Program-made: the position numbers and the translations under genes
In this document: positions 7,269 through 13,368 of the stretch, piece after piece
Numbering within the stretch: position 1 is the stretch's first letter
Layout of the letters: every line of letters starts with the position of its first letter
The notes under the pieces: generated by a model
The model's database searches: none
The model's input: only the letters and a program-made list of their open reading frames with translations
Told to the model about the DNA's origin: nothing
Virus record (IMG/VR): IMGVR_UViG_3300032087_001235
Location: 1 to 31,273 of that record
Reading direction: 5' to 3' (one strand)
DNA from: a virus
Length of the DNA stretch: 31,273 nucleotides

Positions 7269-8551
7269 AACGCAAACGGATTGTATTCGTTTAGTGCAGT
7301 CTGTTGCGGAGCCTTATGCATAACCTCTCTACTTTGAAGGCCAACCGCGAGATATCGAAAAGCATCTGCCGCGTGTGACGTATAATCATGTCTTGGATGG
7401 TCCCTGAATGTCTTTCTCTTGTCATCCCACTCCTGCCTATACTGCCTCAAACAATCCAAGCCAATCGCAGTCTTGTCAGCGTCAAAGTAACATTTTGGTA
7501 TCATGACACGGGCGGCGTTGATACCGTCCACAATCTTCATCTTTGGAACCACCCTGAAACGTATGCCCAAAGTGTACGCAGTCTCAAGACGCGACTTTCC
7601 GCTCCCAAGCTCCCTGACTTCAATGTCGTGGGGCGCGAGATGGTCGCCGTATGTATAGTCTTTTTGCCGGAGAATATCGGCATAATGGTCAAGCCCAACA
7701 CCACCGTTCTCATAATAATCTATAATGTTAATCGCACCGCCCCGGAAAACCTGGGCGAACCAAATGGCTGTAGAATCATTCACACCCAAATCCCAAGCGG
7801 TGTGGACAGGATACGCAGGGTCATAAGGAACCCTCGTAATCCGGCCTTCATCATCCAGCCCCGCTATCAGTTTACCATAATACGCACCAACAATCGCCGC
7901 CGTAAATGAACACTCAAATTCCTGCTCATACTGCTGCTCCGACATCGTTGTCTTGGCCGCATCAAGTTCCTCCTGCTTTACAATGCCAGTCTCACTGGCC
8001 TTGCAAATCTTCCAGTACCAGTCATCACTGCCCTCCTCAACCTGAGACTTGGCAATCTGGAGCATATCAAAAAAATGATTATGGCCAGCAGGCGTACCCA
8101 AAAATGTGGCAGACCCCTGTCTGTCGGATAGGGCGGGTCTTACAACCTCCCCCCATACCCTTGGATTCTGCATACCAAATTCATCAAAGAAACACGCATC
8201 AAGATAAATACCACGCAGGGCATCAGGGTTCTCAGCAGACAGCAACATAATCCTGCCACCATTCGGAAAGTCCACACGCAGCTCAGTCTCGTTAAAGGTC
8301 ACGCCGGGAATAACACCCGCATAAAACTTTATATAATCCCAAGCAATCCTCTTGGCCTGGGTAAAGGTCGGGGCAACAATAGCAACCCTTGGCCTCGGTA
8401 GCTCACAGGTCAACGCAACCTTTATAGCATGGTTGATTAGCCAAACAGTCTTGCCGAAACGCCTGTGCATCACCAGCACGTTCCAACGCTTCAACTCCTT
8501 GTGCATCTCAGCCTGAATGACCCTGGGCTTGTACGGAATCTTAACTTCCAT
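7265..8551 (-). CDS. terL: Terminase large subunit
   Basis: 428 residues from ATG 8551, chosen because AAGGA lies 6 nt upstream and the protein then begins in the family way (MEVKIPYKPRVIQ). ATPase: Walker A-type HRRFGKT at 29-35, Walker B LDACFFDE at 117-124 with catalytic Glu124, coupling motif FLGTP at 150-154. Nuclease: WDLGVNDS (Asp254), and the C-terminal HDYTSHAADAFRY, the usual third acidic site. It drives DNA packaging through the portal. It overlaps the tiny basic gene by 11 nt upstream and the acyltransferase by 4 nt downstream. Confidence 0.96.
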   Translation of the reverse strand: MEVKIPYKPRVIQAEMHKELKRWNVLVMHRRFGKTVWLINHAIKVALTCELPRPRVAIVAPTFTQAKRIAWDYIKFYAGVIPGVTFNETELRVDFPNGGRIMLLSAENPDALRGIYLDACFFDEFGMQNPRVWGEVVRPALSDRQGSATFLGTPAGHNHFFDMLQIAKSQVEEGSDDWYWKICKASETGIVKQEELDAAKTTMSEQQYEQEFECSFTAAIVGAYYGKLIAGLDDEGRITRVPYDPAYPVHTAWDLGVNDSTAIWFAQVFRGGAINIIDYYENGGVGLDHYADILRQKDYTYGDHLAPHDIEVRELGSGKSRLETAYTLGIRFRVVPKMKIVDGINAARVMIPKCYFDADKTAIGLDCLRQYRQEWDDKRKTFRDHPRHDYTSHAADAFRYLAVGLQSREVMHKAPQQTALNEYNPFAL

Positions 8552-8654
8552 GTTTTTTCCTTGAATAACTGCCCCTGCCCTTTTTGGGCTTAACGACACG
8601 CTTTCTAAAAACAGAAAAAGAAAGAACTCTGGCCATCGGATTCCTCTTCGCCAT
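8541..8654 (-). CDS. Tiny basic protein between terminase subunits
   Basis: 37 residues, MAKRNPMARVLSF at the start and KPKKGRGSYSRKKHGS at the end. ATG 8654 overlaps the small terminase stop (TGATG) and its own stop overlaps the large terminase start, so all three are probably translationally coupled. The Arg/Val middle and the KGxGSYxRK tail match a short conserved family found beside terminase genes in T7-like and marine podoviruses. Function is unknown; nucleic-acid binding is inferred from charge. Confidence 0.8.
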   Translation of the reverse strand: MAKRNPMARVLSFSVFRKRVVKPKKGRGSYSRKKHGS

Positions 8655-9034
8655 CAGTCTGTCTCCCACAGTATCTTTACAGTACCATCGCTTACCTGAA
8701 CACCAGCACGGCTTTTCTGTTCCCCGAAACGGTCAGGCATCGCCTTGCTGGCCCTCCACCGAACATGGTGCGCATAATCACGCAGCACACTCGTATCGTA
8801 ATTCTTGCGCCGATGAAGTGCGTCATCGAATATCTTGTCCAGTTCTTCCATCGCCTTCTCAACACTGTACTTCTGAGCCTCCTGAACCGCCGCAGCAAAC
8901 TCCTCATCGGTCTTCATGCGCTTGTAAAATGCAGTACGGCTGATGCCAACGCCCTCGCAAACATCAACGATAGTATGCCCATCGGCTAGGCCGGAAATGA
9001 TGAGGTCGGTTCTTTGCTTTGTGAGCTTGGTCAT
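8654..9034 (-). CDS. terS: Terminase small subunit
   Basis: 126 residues. The N-terminal HTH (LADGHTIVDVCEGVGISRTAFYKRMKTDEEF, about 17-47) is followed by a helical region and RWRASKAMPDRFGEQ, a signature of small terminases. It recognises phage DNA and loads the large subunit. It is the first gene of the late minus-strand block; the first base of the block lies opposite the early plus-strand block. Confidence 0.88.
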   Translation of the reverse strand: MTKLTKQRTDLIISGLADGHTIVDVCEGVGISRTAFYKRMKTDEEFAAAVQEAQKYSVEKAMEELDKIFDDALHRRKNYDTSVLRDYAHHVRWRASKAMPDRFGEQKSRAGVQVSDGTVKILWETD

Positions 9035-9144
9035 GGCTGTGTCTCGTCAAGGGTCAATTAACATATATATAGCGGGCGCGGCGCGTGTCGGGGGCATCGC
9101 CTTGTAACGACCCCCCCATGCCTCTGCCTGTGACGTTTTTGCCA

Positions 9145-9242
9145 CAGTGCTGCGCCTGGGCAACAGTGTTGCATAATTGCATCACGGCGTTATAATCGGC
9201 CTTAGCAGTGCCGCGCTAGTGTTGTGTTGTCTGGCAGTGTTG
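9145..9242 (+). repeat. Four CAGTGYYG motifs
   Basis: CAGTGCTG at 9145-9152, CAGTGTTG at 9164-9171, CAGTGCCG at 9206-9213 and CAGTGTTG at 9235-9242, all in the same direction. The second overlaps the -35 box of a predicted promoter. Spacing is irregular (19, 42, 29 between starts). They could be operator or iteron-like sites; chance enrichment is not excluded. Confidence 0.45.
9169..9196 (+). promoter_or_regulatory. Predicted sigma70-type promoter (early)
   Basis: TTGCAT, 16-bp spacer, TATAAT (perfect -10 at 9191-9196). It faces the GP88 gene 236 bp downstream. The -35 is weak (4 of 6), so an activator or the CAGTGYYG motifs may contribute. Confidence 0.5.
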
Positions 9243-9367
9243 AAATATACAACCACCCAACCGCGCAACCTCAACTACCCGCAATCCCTCCAAGTTTCAA
9301 ACATACCTTATTATATGGCTGCATTACCGCGCTGTAAACTTTTTTTACATTTGGTGCACTTTCTTAC

Positions 9368-9396
9368 TTGACCATGCGGCAATCATTTCCTATGTA
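9368..9396 (+). promoter_or_regulatory. Predicted sigma70-type promoter for the GP88 operon
   Basis: TTGACC (9368-9373), 17-bp spacer, TATGTA (9391-9396). It would start transcription about 30 nt upstream of ATG 9432, leaving room for the AGGAG at 9419-9423. An AT-rich stretch with a T run lies just upstream near 9340, as in UP elements. TGACCAT occurs at 9369 and again at 9404. Confidence 0.65.
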
Positions 9397-9431
9397 TTCC
9401 TTATGACCATTTAAGCATAGGAGCATTGAAA

Positions 9432-10148
9432 ATGGCTAAAGTAAACGGATTGAAACTATTGAGCGTTGGCAATAATGCCAAAACAGTGAAAGGCGATGGC
9501 AGCGAATACTTGACCGCCATCCTTTATCTTGCACCTGCCGACATTGTGGATGGCCTTAACGTCTGCCCCATGGCCGTGCTGGCCGGATGTAAAGCTGGCT
9601 GCCTCTATTCTGCTGGCCGTGGCCAGATGAATAGCGTGCAAACCGCACGGAAGCGCAAAACAATCTTATGGCGCGACTACCGTTCAATGTTTATTGAGCA
9701 ACTGGAAAGCGACTTGGAACGCTTCTATAACTATTGCAAGCGCAAGGGAATACAGGCTTGTGTCCGATTGAACGGGACAAGCGATATCCCTTTCGAGAAT
9801 TACCTTGATATGGCTGGTCGCTTTGCTGGTATTCAATTTTATGATTACACAAAAACCGTGAACCGTATCAATAAACCCTTGCCCAAAAACTACCACCTGA
9901 CCCTGTCCTATTCAGAAGCAAGTGAGCGTTACCAGTCTATGGTTCTGGATGCAATGGCAAGCAATGCTGGCCAGACTATGGCCGTGGTATTCCGTGACAA
10001 GGACAGCATCCCTGAAACCTTCAAGGGTTATCCAGTGATTGACGGCGACAAGGACGATTTACGCTTTCTAGACAAGCGGGGAAGCGTGGTAGCACTCTAT
10101 GCCAAGGGCGCGGCCAAGAAAGACCAATCAGGCTTTGTGGTTAACTAA
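9432..10148 (+). CDS. GP88 family phage protein
   Basis: 238 residues from ATG 9432 (AGGAG 8 nt upstream; a TTG six bases earlier is less likely). The cysteine motif C45-P-x6-C53-x3-C57-LYSAGRG is the mark of the phage gene product 88 family, first named in mycobacteriophages and common in marine phages. Further conserved-looking pieces are LWRDYRSMF, VRLNGTSDIPFE, and FYDYTKTVNRINKP. Three clustered Cys suggest a zinc or iron-sulfur site, but the biochemical role is unknown. It is the first gene of the early operon, so it probably acts soon after infection. Confidence 0.82.
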   Translation: MAKVNGLKLLSVGNNAKTVKGDGSEYLTAILYLAPADIVDGLNVCPMAVLAGCKAGCLYSAGRGQMNSVQTARKRKTILWRDYRSMFIEQLESDLERFYNYCKRKGIQACVRLNGTSDIPFENYLDMAGRFAGIQFYDYTKTVNRINKPLPKNYHLTLSYSEASERYQSMVLDAMASNAGQTMAVVFRDKDSIPETFKGYPVIDGDKDDLRFLDKRGSVVALYAKGAAKKDQSGFVVN

Positions 10149-10161
10149 GGGAGATTTTATC

Positions 10162-10368
10162 ATGTCAAATATTGTTGAATTAAACCGCGATTATATCAAA
10201 GGCATTCATGCGGCCAAAATGGACGTAGCCACGGGTGATATATATGACCTTGAAGAGGCTTTGTATATGTTTTCCATTGACCCCGCCGACACTGAATACC
10301 AGCGCGGGTATCATGCTGGCCTCATCCAGTGCTGGCGGCAAGAAAGGGAGGGGCAGGATGCTCAATAA
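10162..10368 (+). CDS. Small early protein
   Basis: 68 residues. ATG 10162 is preceded by AAGGGAG. The sequence is acidic to neutral with a regular pattern: RDYIKGIHAAKMDVATGDIYDLEEALYMF, then DTEYQRGYHAGL. The YQRGYHAGL end resembles short helical segments in other phage early proteins, but I recognise no named family. The next gene overlaps it by 11 nt. Confidence 0.75.
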   Translation: MSNIVELNRDYIKGIHAAKMDVATGDIYDLEEALYMFSIDPADTEYQRGYHAGLIQCWRQEREGQDAQ

Positions 10369-10501
10369 AACACTATCAGTCTTTACCTATGCCATCATTG
10401 CGCTGTCAATGCTGGCATGGATAGACACGCTCTGGATATTCGGCGTGGAAGGAAGCCAACGCTACACATGGTGGGCCTTAATCTATTGGCTTGGAAACTA
10501 G
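10358..10501 (+). CDS. Small early membrane protein
   Basis: 47 residues starting ATG 10358 inside the previous gene, right after GGGAGGGGCAGG. Hydrophobic segment at residues 8-28 (VFTYAIIALSMLAWIDTLWIF), then a short polar loop and a Trp-rich end (WWALIYWLGN) that may be a second membrane-contacting stretch. Early single-pass proteins of this kind sometimes act in exclusion or membrane remodelling; nothing in the sequence proves it. Confidence 0.68.
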   Translation: MLNKTLSVFTYAIIALSMLAWIDTLWIFGVEGSQRYTWWALIYWLGN

Positions 10502-10515
10502 GAAGGGAAACAGCC

Positions 10516-10701
10516 ATGAAACATGAAGTTATAATCTCGAAACACTGGTCCGGAAGGACATACAATGTTGACCTTGTATCTTGGCAGGGTGGCGAAGGAA
10601 TGGCTAATGGTCGAGCCTTTGACGTGGAAAAGTCAGAAGCTGAAAGGGTCGCAAACAAAACCGCGAAAATCTACGGTGCAGAAATTAACTGGAAGGAGTA
10701 G
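10516..10701 (+). CDS. Small early hypothetical protein
   Basis: 61 residues from ATG 10516 with GGAAGGGAAA upstream. Mixed alpha/beta character: an N-terminal strand region (MKHEVIISKHWSGRTYNVDL), then a helix with KSEAERVANKTAKIYG. No family recognised. It lies between the membrane protein and another short protein with 2-14 nt gaps, so it is part of the early operon. Confidence 0.68.
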   Translation: MKHEVIISKHWSGRTYNVDLVSWQGGEGMANGRAFDVEKSEAERVANKTAKIYGAEINWKE

Positions 10702-10703
10702 CC

Positions 10704-10949
10704 ATGTATATCATACATCACACAATCAAATATCAGGCTGGCAATCGCGCCAGCTATACAGATAACTACCAGCTGGCCGATACGCTAGAAGAGGCGAAGA
10801 CAATCGCTCAGGGGCTGGTAGCAAGGCTGGGGGATGACCTGTACTGCTACTCTGTAGCCAAGGTCGTGGAAGCCTCAGAACCGCACTGGGTTGAGAAATC
10901 TGACCCGGCTGCAACCCTTGCACCCGATGCATGGGGGACGGACAAATGA
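10704..10949 (+). CDS. Small early hypothetical protein
   Basis: 81 residues, GGAAGGAG just before ATG 10704. Strand-rich start (YIIHHTIKYQ), then LADTLEEAKTIAQGLVARLGDDLYCYSVAKVVEA, a strand-helix-strand layout common in small phage proteins that carry a reporter of positional residues. The C-terminal 20 residues are polar and likely disordered. No named family. Its stop overlaps the next start (ATGA). Confidence 0.68.
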   Translation: MYIIHHTIKYQAGNRASYTDNYQLADTLEEAKTIAQGLVARLGDDLYCYSVAKVVEASEPHWVEKSDPAATLAPDAWGTDK

Positions 10950-11119
10950 CACCGCAACAGCTAAAAATCAAGCGTCAGTTCTTAGGATTGACGCAAGAGG
11001 AACTGGCCAAGATGTTTCTCATCACGGCCAGGACAATCAGAAACTATGAAACAGGCGCAACCGTCATTCCAAAAACATTTGAAATGGCATTGAACGCCTT
11101 GGAGCTGGAAAGGAAGTAA
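10946..11119 (+). CDS. Small Xre-type HTH protein
   Basis: 57 residues, nearly all HTH: QLKIKRQFLGLTQEELAKMF, then ITARTIRNYETGATVIPKTF. This is the lambda-repressor-like fold also seen in Xre and MqsA-type regulators. It overlaps the previous gene by 4 nt and lies 1 nt before the methyltransferase, so it could regulate its own early operon or act as a control protein for the methyltransferase. It lacks a separate dimerisation domain. Confidence 0.85.
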   Translation: MTPQQLKIKRQFLGLTQEELAKMFLITARTIRNYETGATVIPKTFEMALNALELERK

Positions 11120-11120
11120 A

Positions 11121-12134
11121 ATGAAAGTCATGTCATTATTCGATGGTATGTCTTGCGGGAGGCTGGCCCTTGATAGGGCTGGCCTTCCAGTCACTACCTA
11201 TTGGGCTAGTGAAATAGACAAGTACGCCACAAATATAGCCAAGAAAAACTGGCCTGAAACAGTGCATTTGGGAGATGTTCAGCAAATATCAGGCAAGGAC
11301 TTACCCAAGATTGACCTACTCATGGGCGGCTCACCCTGCCAGGGATTTTCATTTGCTGGAAAGGGTCTCAACTTTGATGACCCTCGAAGCAAGCTATTCT
11401 TTGAGTTTGTAAGGCTGATGAAAGAGTTGCAGCCAAAGTATTTCCTGCTTGAAAATGTCCGCATGAAACAGGAAAGCCAAGACATCATCAGCGAGTATCT
11501 AGGCGTTGAACCTGTAGCAATCAACAGCAGTCTGTTGTCCGCACAGAACCGTTACAGGCTGTACTGGACCAACATCCCTTTTGATATGCCAGAAGACAAA
11601 GGCATAAAACTGAAAGACATTCTTGAGGATGGTTATGTGGACAGAGACAAGTCACACTGCCTAGATGCTAATTACTTCAAGGGTGGCAATCTCAAACAAT
11701 ACTTTGAGAAACACAGAAGGCAGTTAGTGTTCAGTGATGATGGGCTTTGTCATGTTGGTGATGCAGCTTTGAAAGGCCACGGCTATAACCGCAGGGTGTA
11801 TCACCCCGAAGGGAAAGACCCAAGCCTATGTGCTGCGTCTGGCGGTAATCTTGAGCCTAAGATACTTCAAACGCCTCGAGGAGCAAACAAGGGCGGGTTA
11901 AAAGCTGGTGATGGCAAGACCCCATCCCTCACCACATCGTCATGGGAGCATAACAATCACTTGACCTATGACGAAGGCTTGACTTGGCGAAAACTCACAC
12001 CGATTGAATGTGAGAGGCTTCAAACTGTACCCGACAATTACACCGAAGGCGTAAGCAACACACAGCGGTACAGGATGCTGGGGAATGGCTGGACTGTGGA
12101 TGTCATAGCCCACATCCTGAAAGGCCTAGCCTAG
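11121..12134 (+). CDS. DNA (cytosine-5) methyltransferase
   Basis: 337 residues with the C5-methyltransferase motif order: motif I SLFDGMSCG (5-13), motif IV SPCQGFSFAG (71-80, catalytic Cys73), motif VI ENV (111-113), motif VIII QNRYRLYW (142-149), motif IX RLQTVPDNYT (299-308), motif X LGNGW (320-324). The target recognition region lies between VIII and IX and cannot be read. No cognate restriction enzyme is nearby, so it is a solitary phage methylase, probably shielding phage DNA from host restriction. It is the last gene before a strong terminator. Confidence 0.95.
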   Translation: MKVMSLFDGMSCGRLALDRAGLPVTTYWASEIDKYATNIAKKNWPETVHLGDVQQISGKDLPKIDLLMGGSPCQGFSFAGKGLNFDDPRSKLFFEFVRLMKELQPKYFLLENVRMKQESQDIISEYLGVEPVAINSSLLSAQNRYRLYWTNIPFDMPEDKGIKLKDILEDGYVDRDKSHCLDANYFKGGNLKQYFEKHRRQLVFSDDGLCHVGDAALKGHGYNRRVYHPEGKDPSLCAASGGNLEPKILQTPRGANKGGLKAGDGKTPSLTTSSWEHNNHLTYDEGLTWRKLTPIECERLQTVPDNYTEGVSNTQRYRMLGNGWTVDVIAHILKGLA

Positions 12135-12262
12135 CATTGCCCCGTGGCAGTACTGCTAAGTAATGTAGCAAGGCTTTGTTCAAGGCCTTGCTCTTTTTTT
12201 TATAGAAAAGTTTTTATCCAGACTGCCAAGCAGTACTGTTCAGCATTACTGCGAAGCATTGC
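12133..12262. repeat. Duplicated short motifs flanking the early terminator
   Basis: AGCATTGC at 12133-12140 and 12255-12262, and GCAGTACTGC (perfect palindrome, 12147-12156) with a near copy GCAGTACTGT at 12230-12239; GCATTACTGC lies at 12243-12252. The set is arranged on both sides of the terminator in the only non-coding gap between blocks B and C. It could be protein-binding sites or remnants of a duplication. Confidence 0.45.
12167..12201 (+). terminator. Strong rho-independent terminator of early block
   Basis: Perfect 8-bp stem AGCAAGGC / GCCTTGCT (12167-12174 with 12185-12192), 10-nt loop, followed by C and eight Ts. It lies 33 nt after the methyltransferase stop and stops plus-strand reading into the opposing block C. 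Confidence 0.88.
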
Positions 12263-12302
12263 GTCATCACTCCGCAGGAAATAGCATATTTTTCAGCACT
12301 AG

Positions 12303-12719
12303 TCAAACGCCACTCTGTAATGCTTGGTCTGCAAGGATTTCACGGACAAGCATAAACCAGCAATCTGGGGTCAGCGTGGCTGTTTCGCTTCGCCCCTCGT
12401 ATTCTTTATTTATAAATGAAAGAGGCACGACTACGCGAATAGCGGCCCGGTCATACTTATAAATAAGAACTGGGGCCAGCGATGCAGGGTTAGCCTCATG
12501 GGCCTTGACCACCTGTTCCCACCAGTCAGGATGATGCACCCCGCCTTTAGCCATGGCATATCGCTTGCATTCGATAGTGAAAGGCAAGCCCAGCAAGTCT
12601 CCATGGTCTGCCGCCCTGTACTGCTCTAGGTCACGCTTCACCTCAATGCCGAGGTTCTCGCGTATGAGAGACGCAATCTCTCGCTCGAAGGCCGCGCCCT
12701 TGTTCCTACCGTTTGTCAT
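12303..12719 (-). CDS. Holliday-junction resolvase-like PD-(D/E)XK nuclease
   Basis: 138 residues. GAAFEREIASLI (E12/E14), then HGDLLGLPFTIECKRY with Asp41, Glu50 and Lys52, form the E...D...E-x-K core of Hjc-like and related small endonucleases. A HHPDWWEQVVKAH helix follows, then strands. It probably resolves branched DNA made by recombination-dependent replication, working with the annealing protein and SSB of block D. It is the last gene of the short repressor-led minus-strand block; the 12706-12840 small gene overlaps its start. Confidence 0.82.
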   Translation of the reverse strand: MTNGRNKGAAFEREIASLIRENLGIEVKRDLEQYRAADHGDLLGLPFTIECKRYAMAKGGVHHPDWWEQVVKAHEANPASLAPVLIYKYDRAAIRVVVPLSFINKEYEGRSETATLTPDCWFMLVREILADQALQSGV

Positions 12720-12840
12720 GCCTCACCCATATCACCCTGCCAATGGCACCGTGCCAGCCTCTGATAGGTTGAGAAACCCAGCCAGCAGGAACAGGCTCAT
12801 GGGCCAGGGCATACCTGAACCTAGTGAACCGATGGTTCAT
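12706..12840 (-). CDS. Possible tiny protein overlapping the resolvase start
   Basis: 44 residues from ATG 12840, overlapping the end of the zinc-motif gene by 20 nt and the resolvase start by 14 nt. It fills the only gap in block C. The composition (FRYALAHEPVPAGW, then WHGAIGRVIWVRHD) is reminiscent of short phage proteins, and coding in this frame explains the spacing of neighbours. There is no clear ribosome site close to the start, so this is uncertain. Confidence 0.45.
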   Translation of the reverse strand: MNHRFTRFRYALAHEPVPAGWVSQPIRGWHGAIGRVIWVRHDKR

Positions 12841-13039
12841 GCATTGAGGAAAGAAACTGCTCCTCTTCTCCCTCAACCGACAACTCGCAGACCTCGCCGC
12901 TACCATTGCAAGTTTCACAATCCATCCATACGTCCTGAATACCGCCCCTTTCCCAAGGGGTTCGGTTACGGACAACCTCATACAAAGCACGGCCAGTGCC
13001 GCCACATTCAGGGCAATCAATCACGTTCACCAACTCCAT
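12821..13039 (-). CDS. DnaJ-type zinc-motif small protein
   Basis: 72 residues from ATG 13039 (an in-frame ATG at 13066 would add 9 residues; neither has a strong ribosome site). Two CxxCxGxG-like motifs, CPECGGTGRA at about 9-18 and CETCNGSGE at about 41-49, are those of DnaJ-type zinc fingers, so one zinc ion is probably held by the two pairs. Similar tiny proteins are common in phages without known roles. Acidic C-terminus. Overlaps the repressor gene end. Confidence 0.75.
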   Translation of the reverse strand: MELVNVIDCPECGGTGRALYEVVRNRTPWERGGIQDVWMDCETCNGSGEVCELSVEGEEEQFLSSMHEPSVH

Positions 13040-13229
13040 AATAGTGTCTAAAGAAATCACTCGCATCGACCTGACCCTGTGTTGCCTCGTGGATAACGAC
13101 CATGGTTTCCGGCGATGGAAACCGCTGTCGATTGATTATCCTTGATATGGCAGCCGGAGACAACCCGCAGCTCAAGGCGAAGGCCCGTTGCGAAATACCA
13201 TTCTTTTCAAGATAGTCTGATAAAAACAT
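13017..13229 (-). CDS. Cro/CI-type HTH repressor
   Basis: 70 residues: FLSDYLEKNGISQRAFA, then SCGLSPAAISRIINRQRFPSPETM, the Cro/CI lambda-like HTH at about 5-55. No C-terminal oligomerisation or self-cleavage domain, so it is closer to Cro in size. ATG 13229 has no Shine-Dalgarno. The predicted promoter puts the mRNA start at or next to the AUG, suggesting a leaderless message like lambda cI. It probably binds the palindrome at 13250-13264 and controls both its own block and the divergent recombination block. Confidence 0.88.
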   Translation of the reverse strand: MFLSDYLEKNGISQRAFALSCGLSPAAISRIINRQRFPSPETMVVIHEATQGQVDASDFFRHYYGVGERD

Positions 13230-13235
13230 AACTTT

Positions 13236-13264
13236 TTTCTACATGAGTGTTGACACGCTGTCAA
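13236..13264 (-). promoter_or_regulatory. Predicted repressor promoter (minus), likely leaderless
   Basis: Read on the minus strand: TTGACA (13264-13259), 17-bp spacer, TAGAAA (13241-13236). A transcript beginning 6-7 nt later starts at about 13229, the repressor AUG. The -35 box is one arm of the palindrome at 13250-13264. Confidence 0.6.
13250..13264. promoter_or_regulatory. Palindromic operator shared by two divergent -35 boxes
   Basis: TTGACA-CGC-TGTCAA, a perfect 6-3-6 inverted repeat. Each arm is a consensus -35 for one of the two divergent promoters. A dimeric repressor on this site would cover both -35 boxes. The adjacent HTH gene makes it the natural operator; binding is inferred. 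Confidence 0.7.
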
Positions 13265-13278
13265 TGCCTGTTTATGAA
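13250..13278 (+). promoter_or_regulatory. Predicted promoter of the recombination/replication block
   Basis: TTGACA (13250-13255, consensus), 17-bp spacer, TATGAA (13273-13278). The transcript would start near 13285, just before a long hairpin and 84 nt before ATG 13369. Confidence 0.75.
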
Positions 13279-13286
13279 GGGGTTAT

Positions 13287-13350
13287 GGGGGTGAGGCACC
13301 AACAAAATGGGTTTTCTCCTTTCACCATAAAAAAATGGTGCTTCATCCCC
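13287..13350 (+). promoter_or_regulatory. Leader hairpin, possibly with two alternative folds
   Basis: 13287-13301 can pair with 13336-13350 over 15 positions (13 Watson-Crick, 2 G-U). A competing perfect hairpin pairs CACCAT (13323-13328) with ATGGTG (13335-13340) around an A6 loop and uses bases of the first 3' arm, so the two exclude each other. The structure starts at the predicted mRNA 5' end and stops 8 nt before the GGAGG at 13359-13363. It may protect the mRNA end or control translation. Confidence 0.5.
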
Positions 13351-13368
13351 AGCAACTTGGAGGGCTTC

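Larger units (their letters stand above)
9035..9431. other. 397-bp divergent control region, late (minus) vs early (plus)
   Basis: No credible gene. It separates the late and early blocks. Near 9034 there is an AT stretch (TATATATA, 9064-9071) beside a very GC-rich segment (9072-9120). I find no well-spaced -35 for a minus-strand late promoter there, so late transcription may need an activator. The middle holds CAGTGYYG repeats, and two plus-strand promoters lie at 9169-9196 and 9368-9396. It is also a candidate site for an origin or packaging recognition, without direct proof. Confidence 0.7.

Noticed and set aside
9177-9371. 64-residue plus-strand frame with a hydrophobic start in the control region
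   Set aside because: Only a TTG start, no ribosome site, and it overlaps a perfect -10 box and repeats.
13088-13096. Single near-match to a DnaA box (one mismatch)
   Set aside because: It lies within the repressor gene, alone, without a cluster; a 9-mer with one mismatch is expected by chance.
13243-13368. N-terminal extension of the RecB/Cas4-like nuclease
   Set aside because: It would translate through the promoter and the leader hairpin, whereas ATG 13369 has a well-spaced GGAGG.
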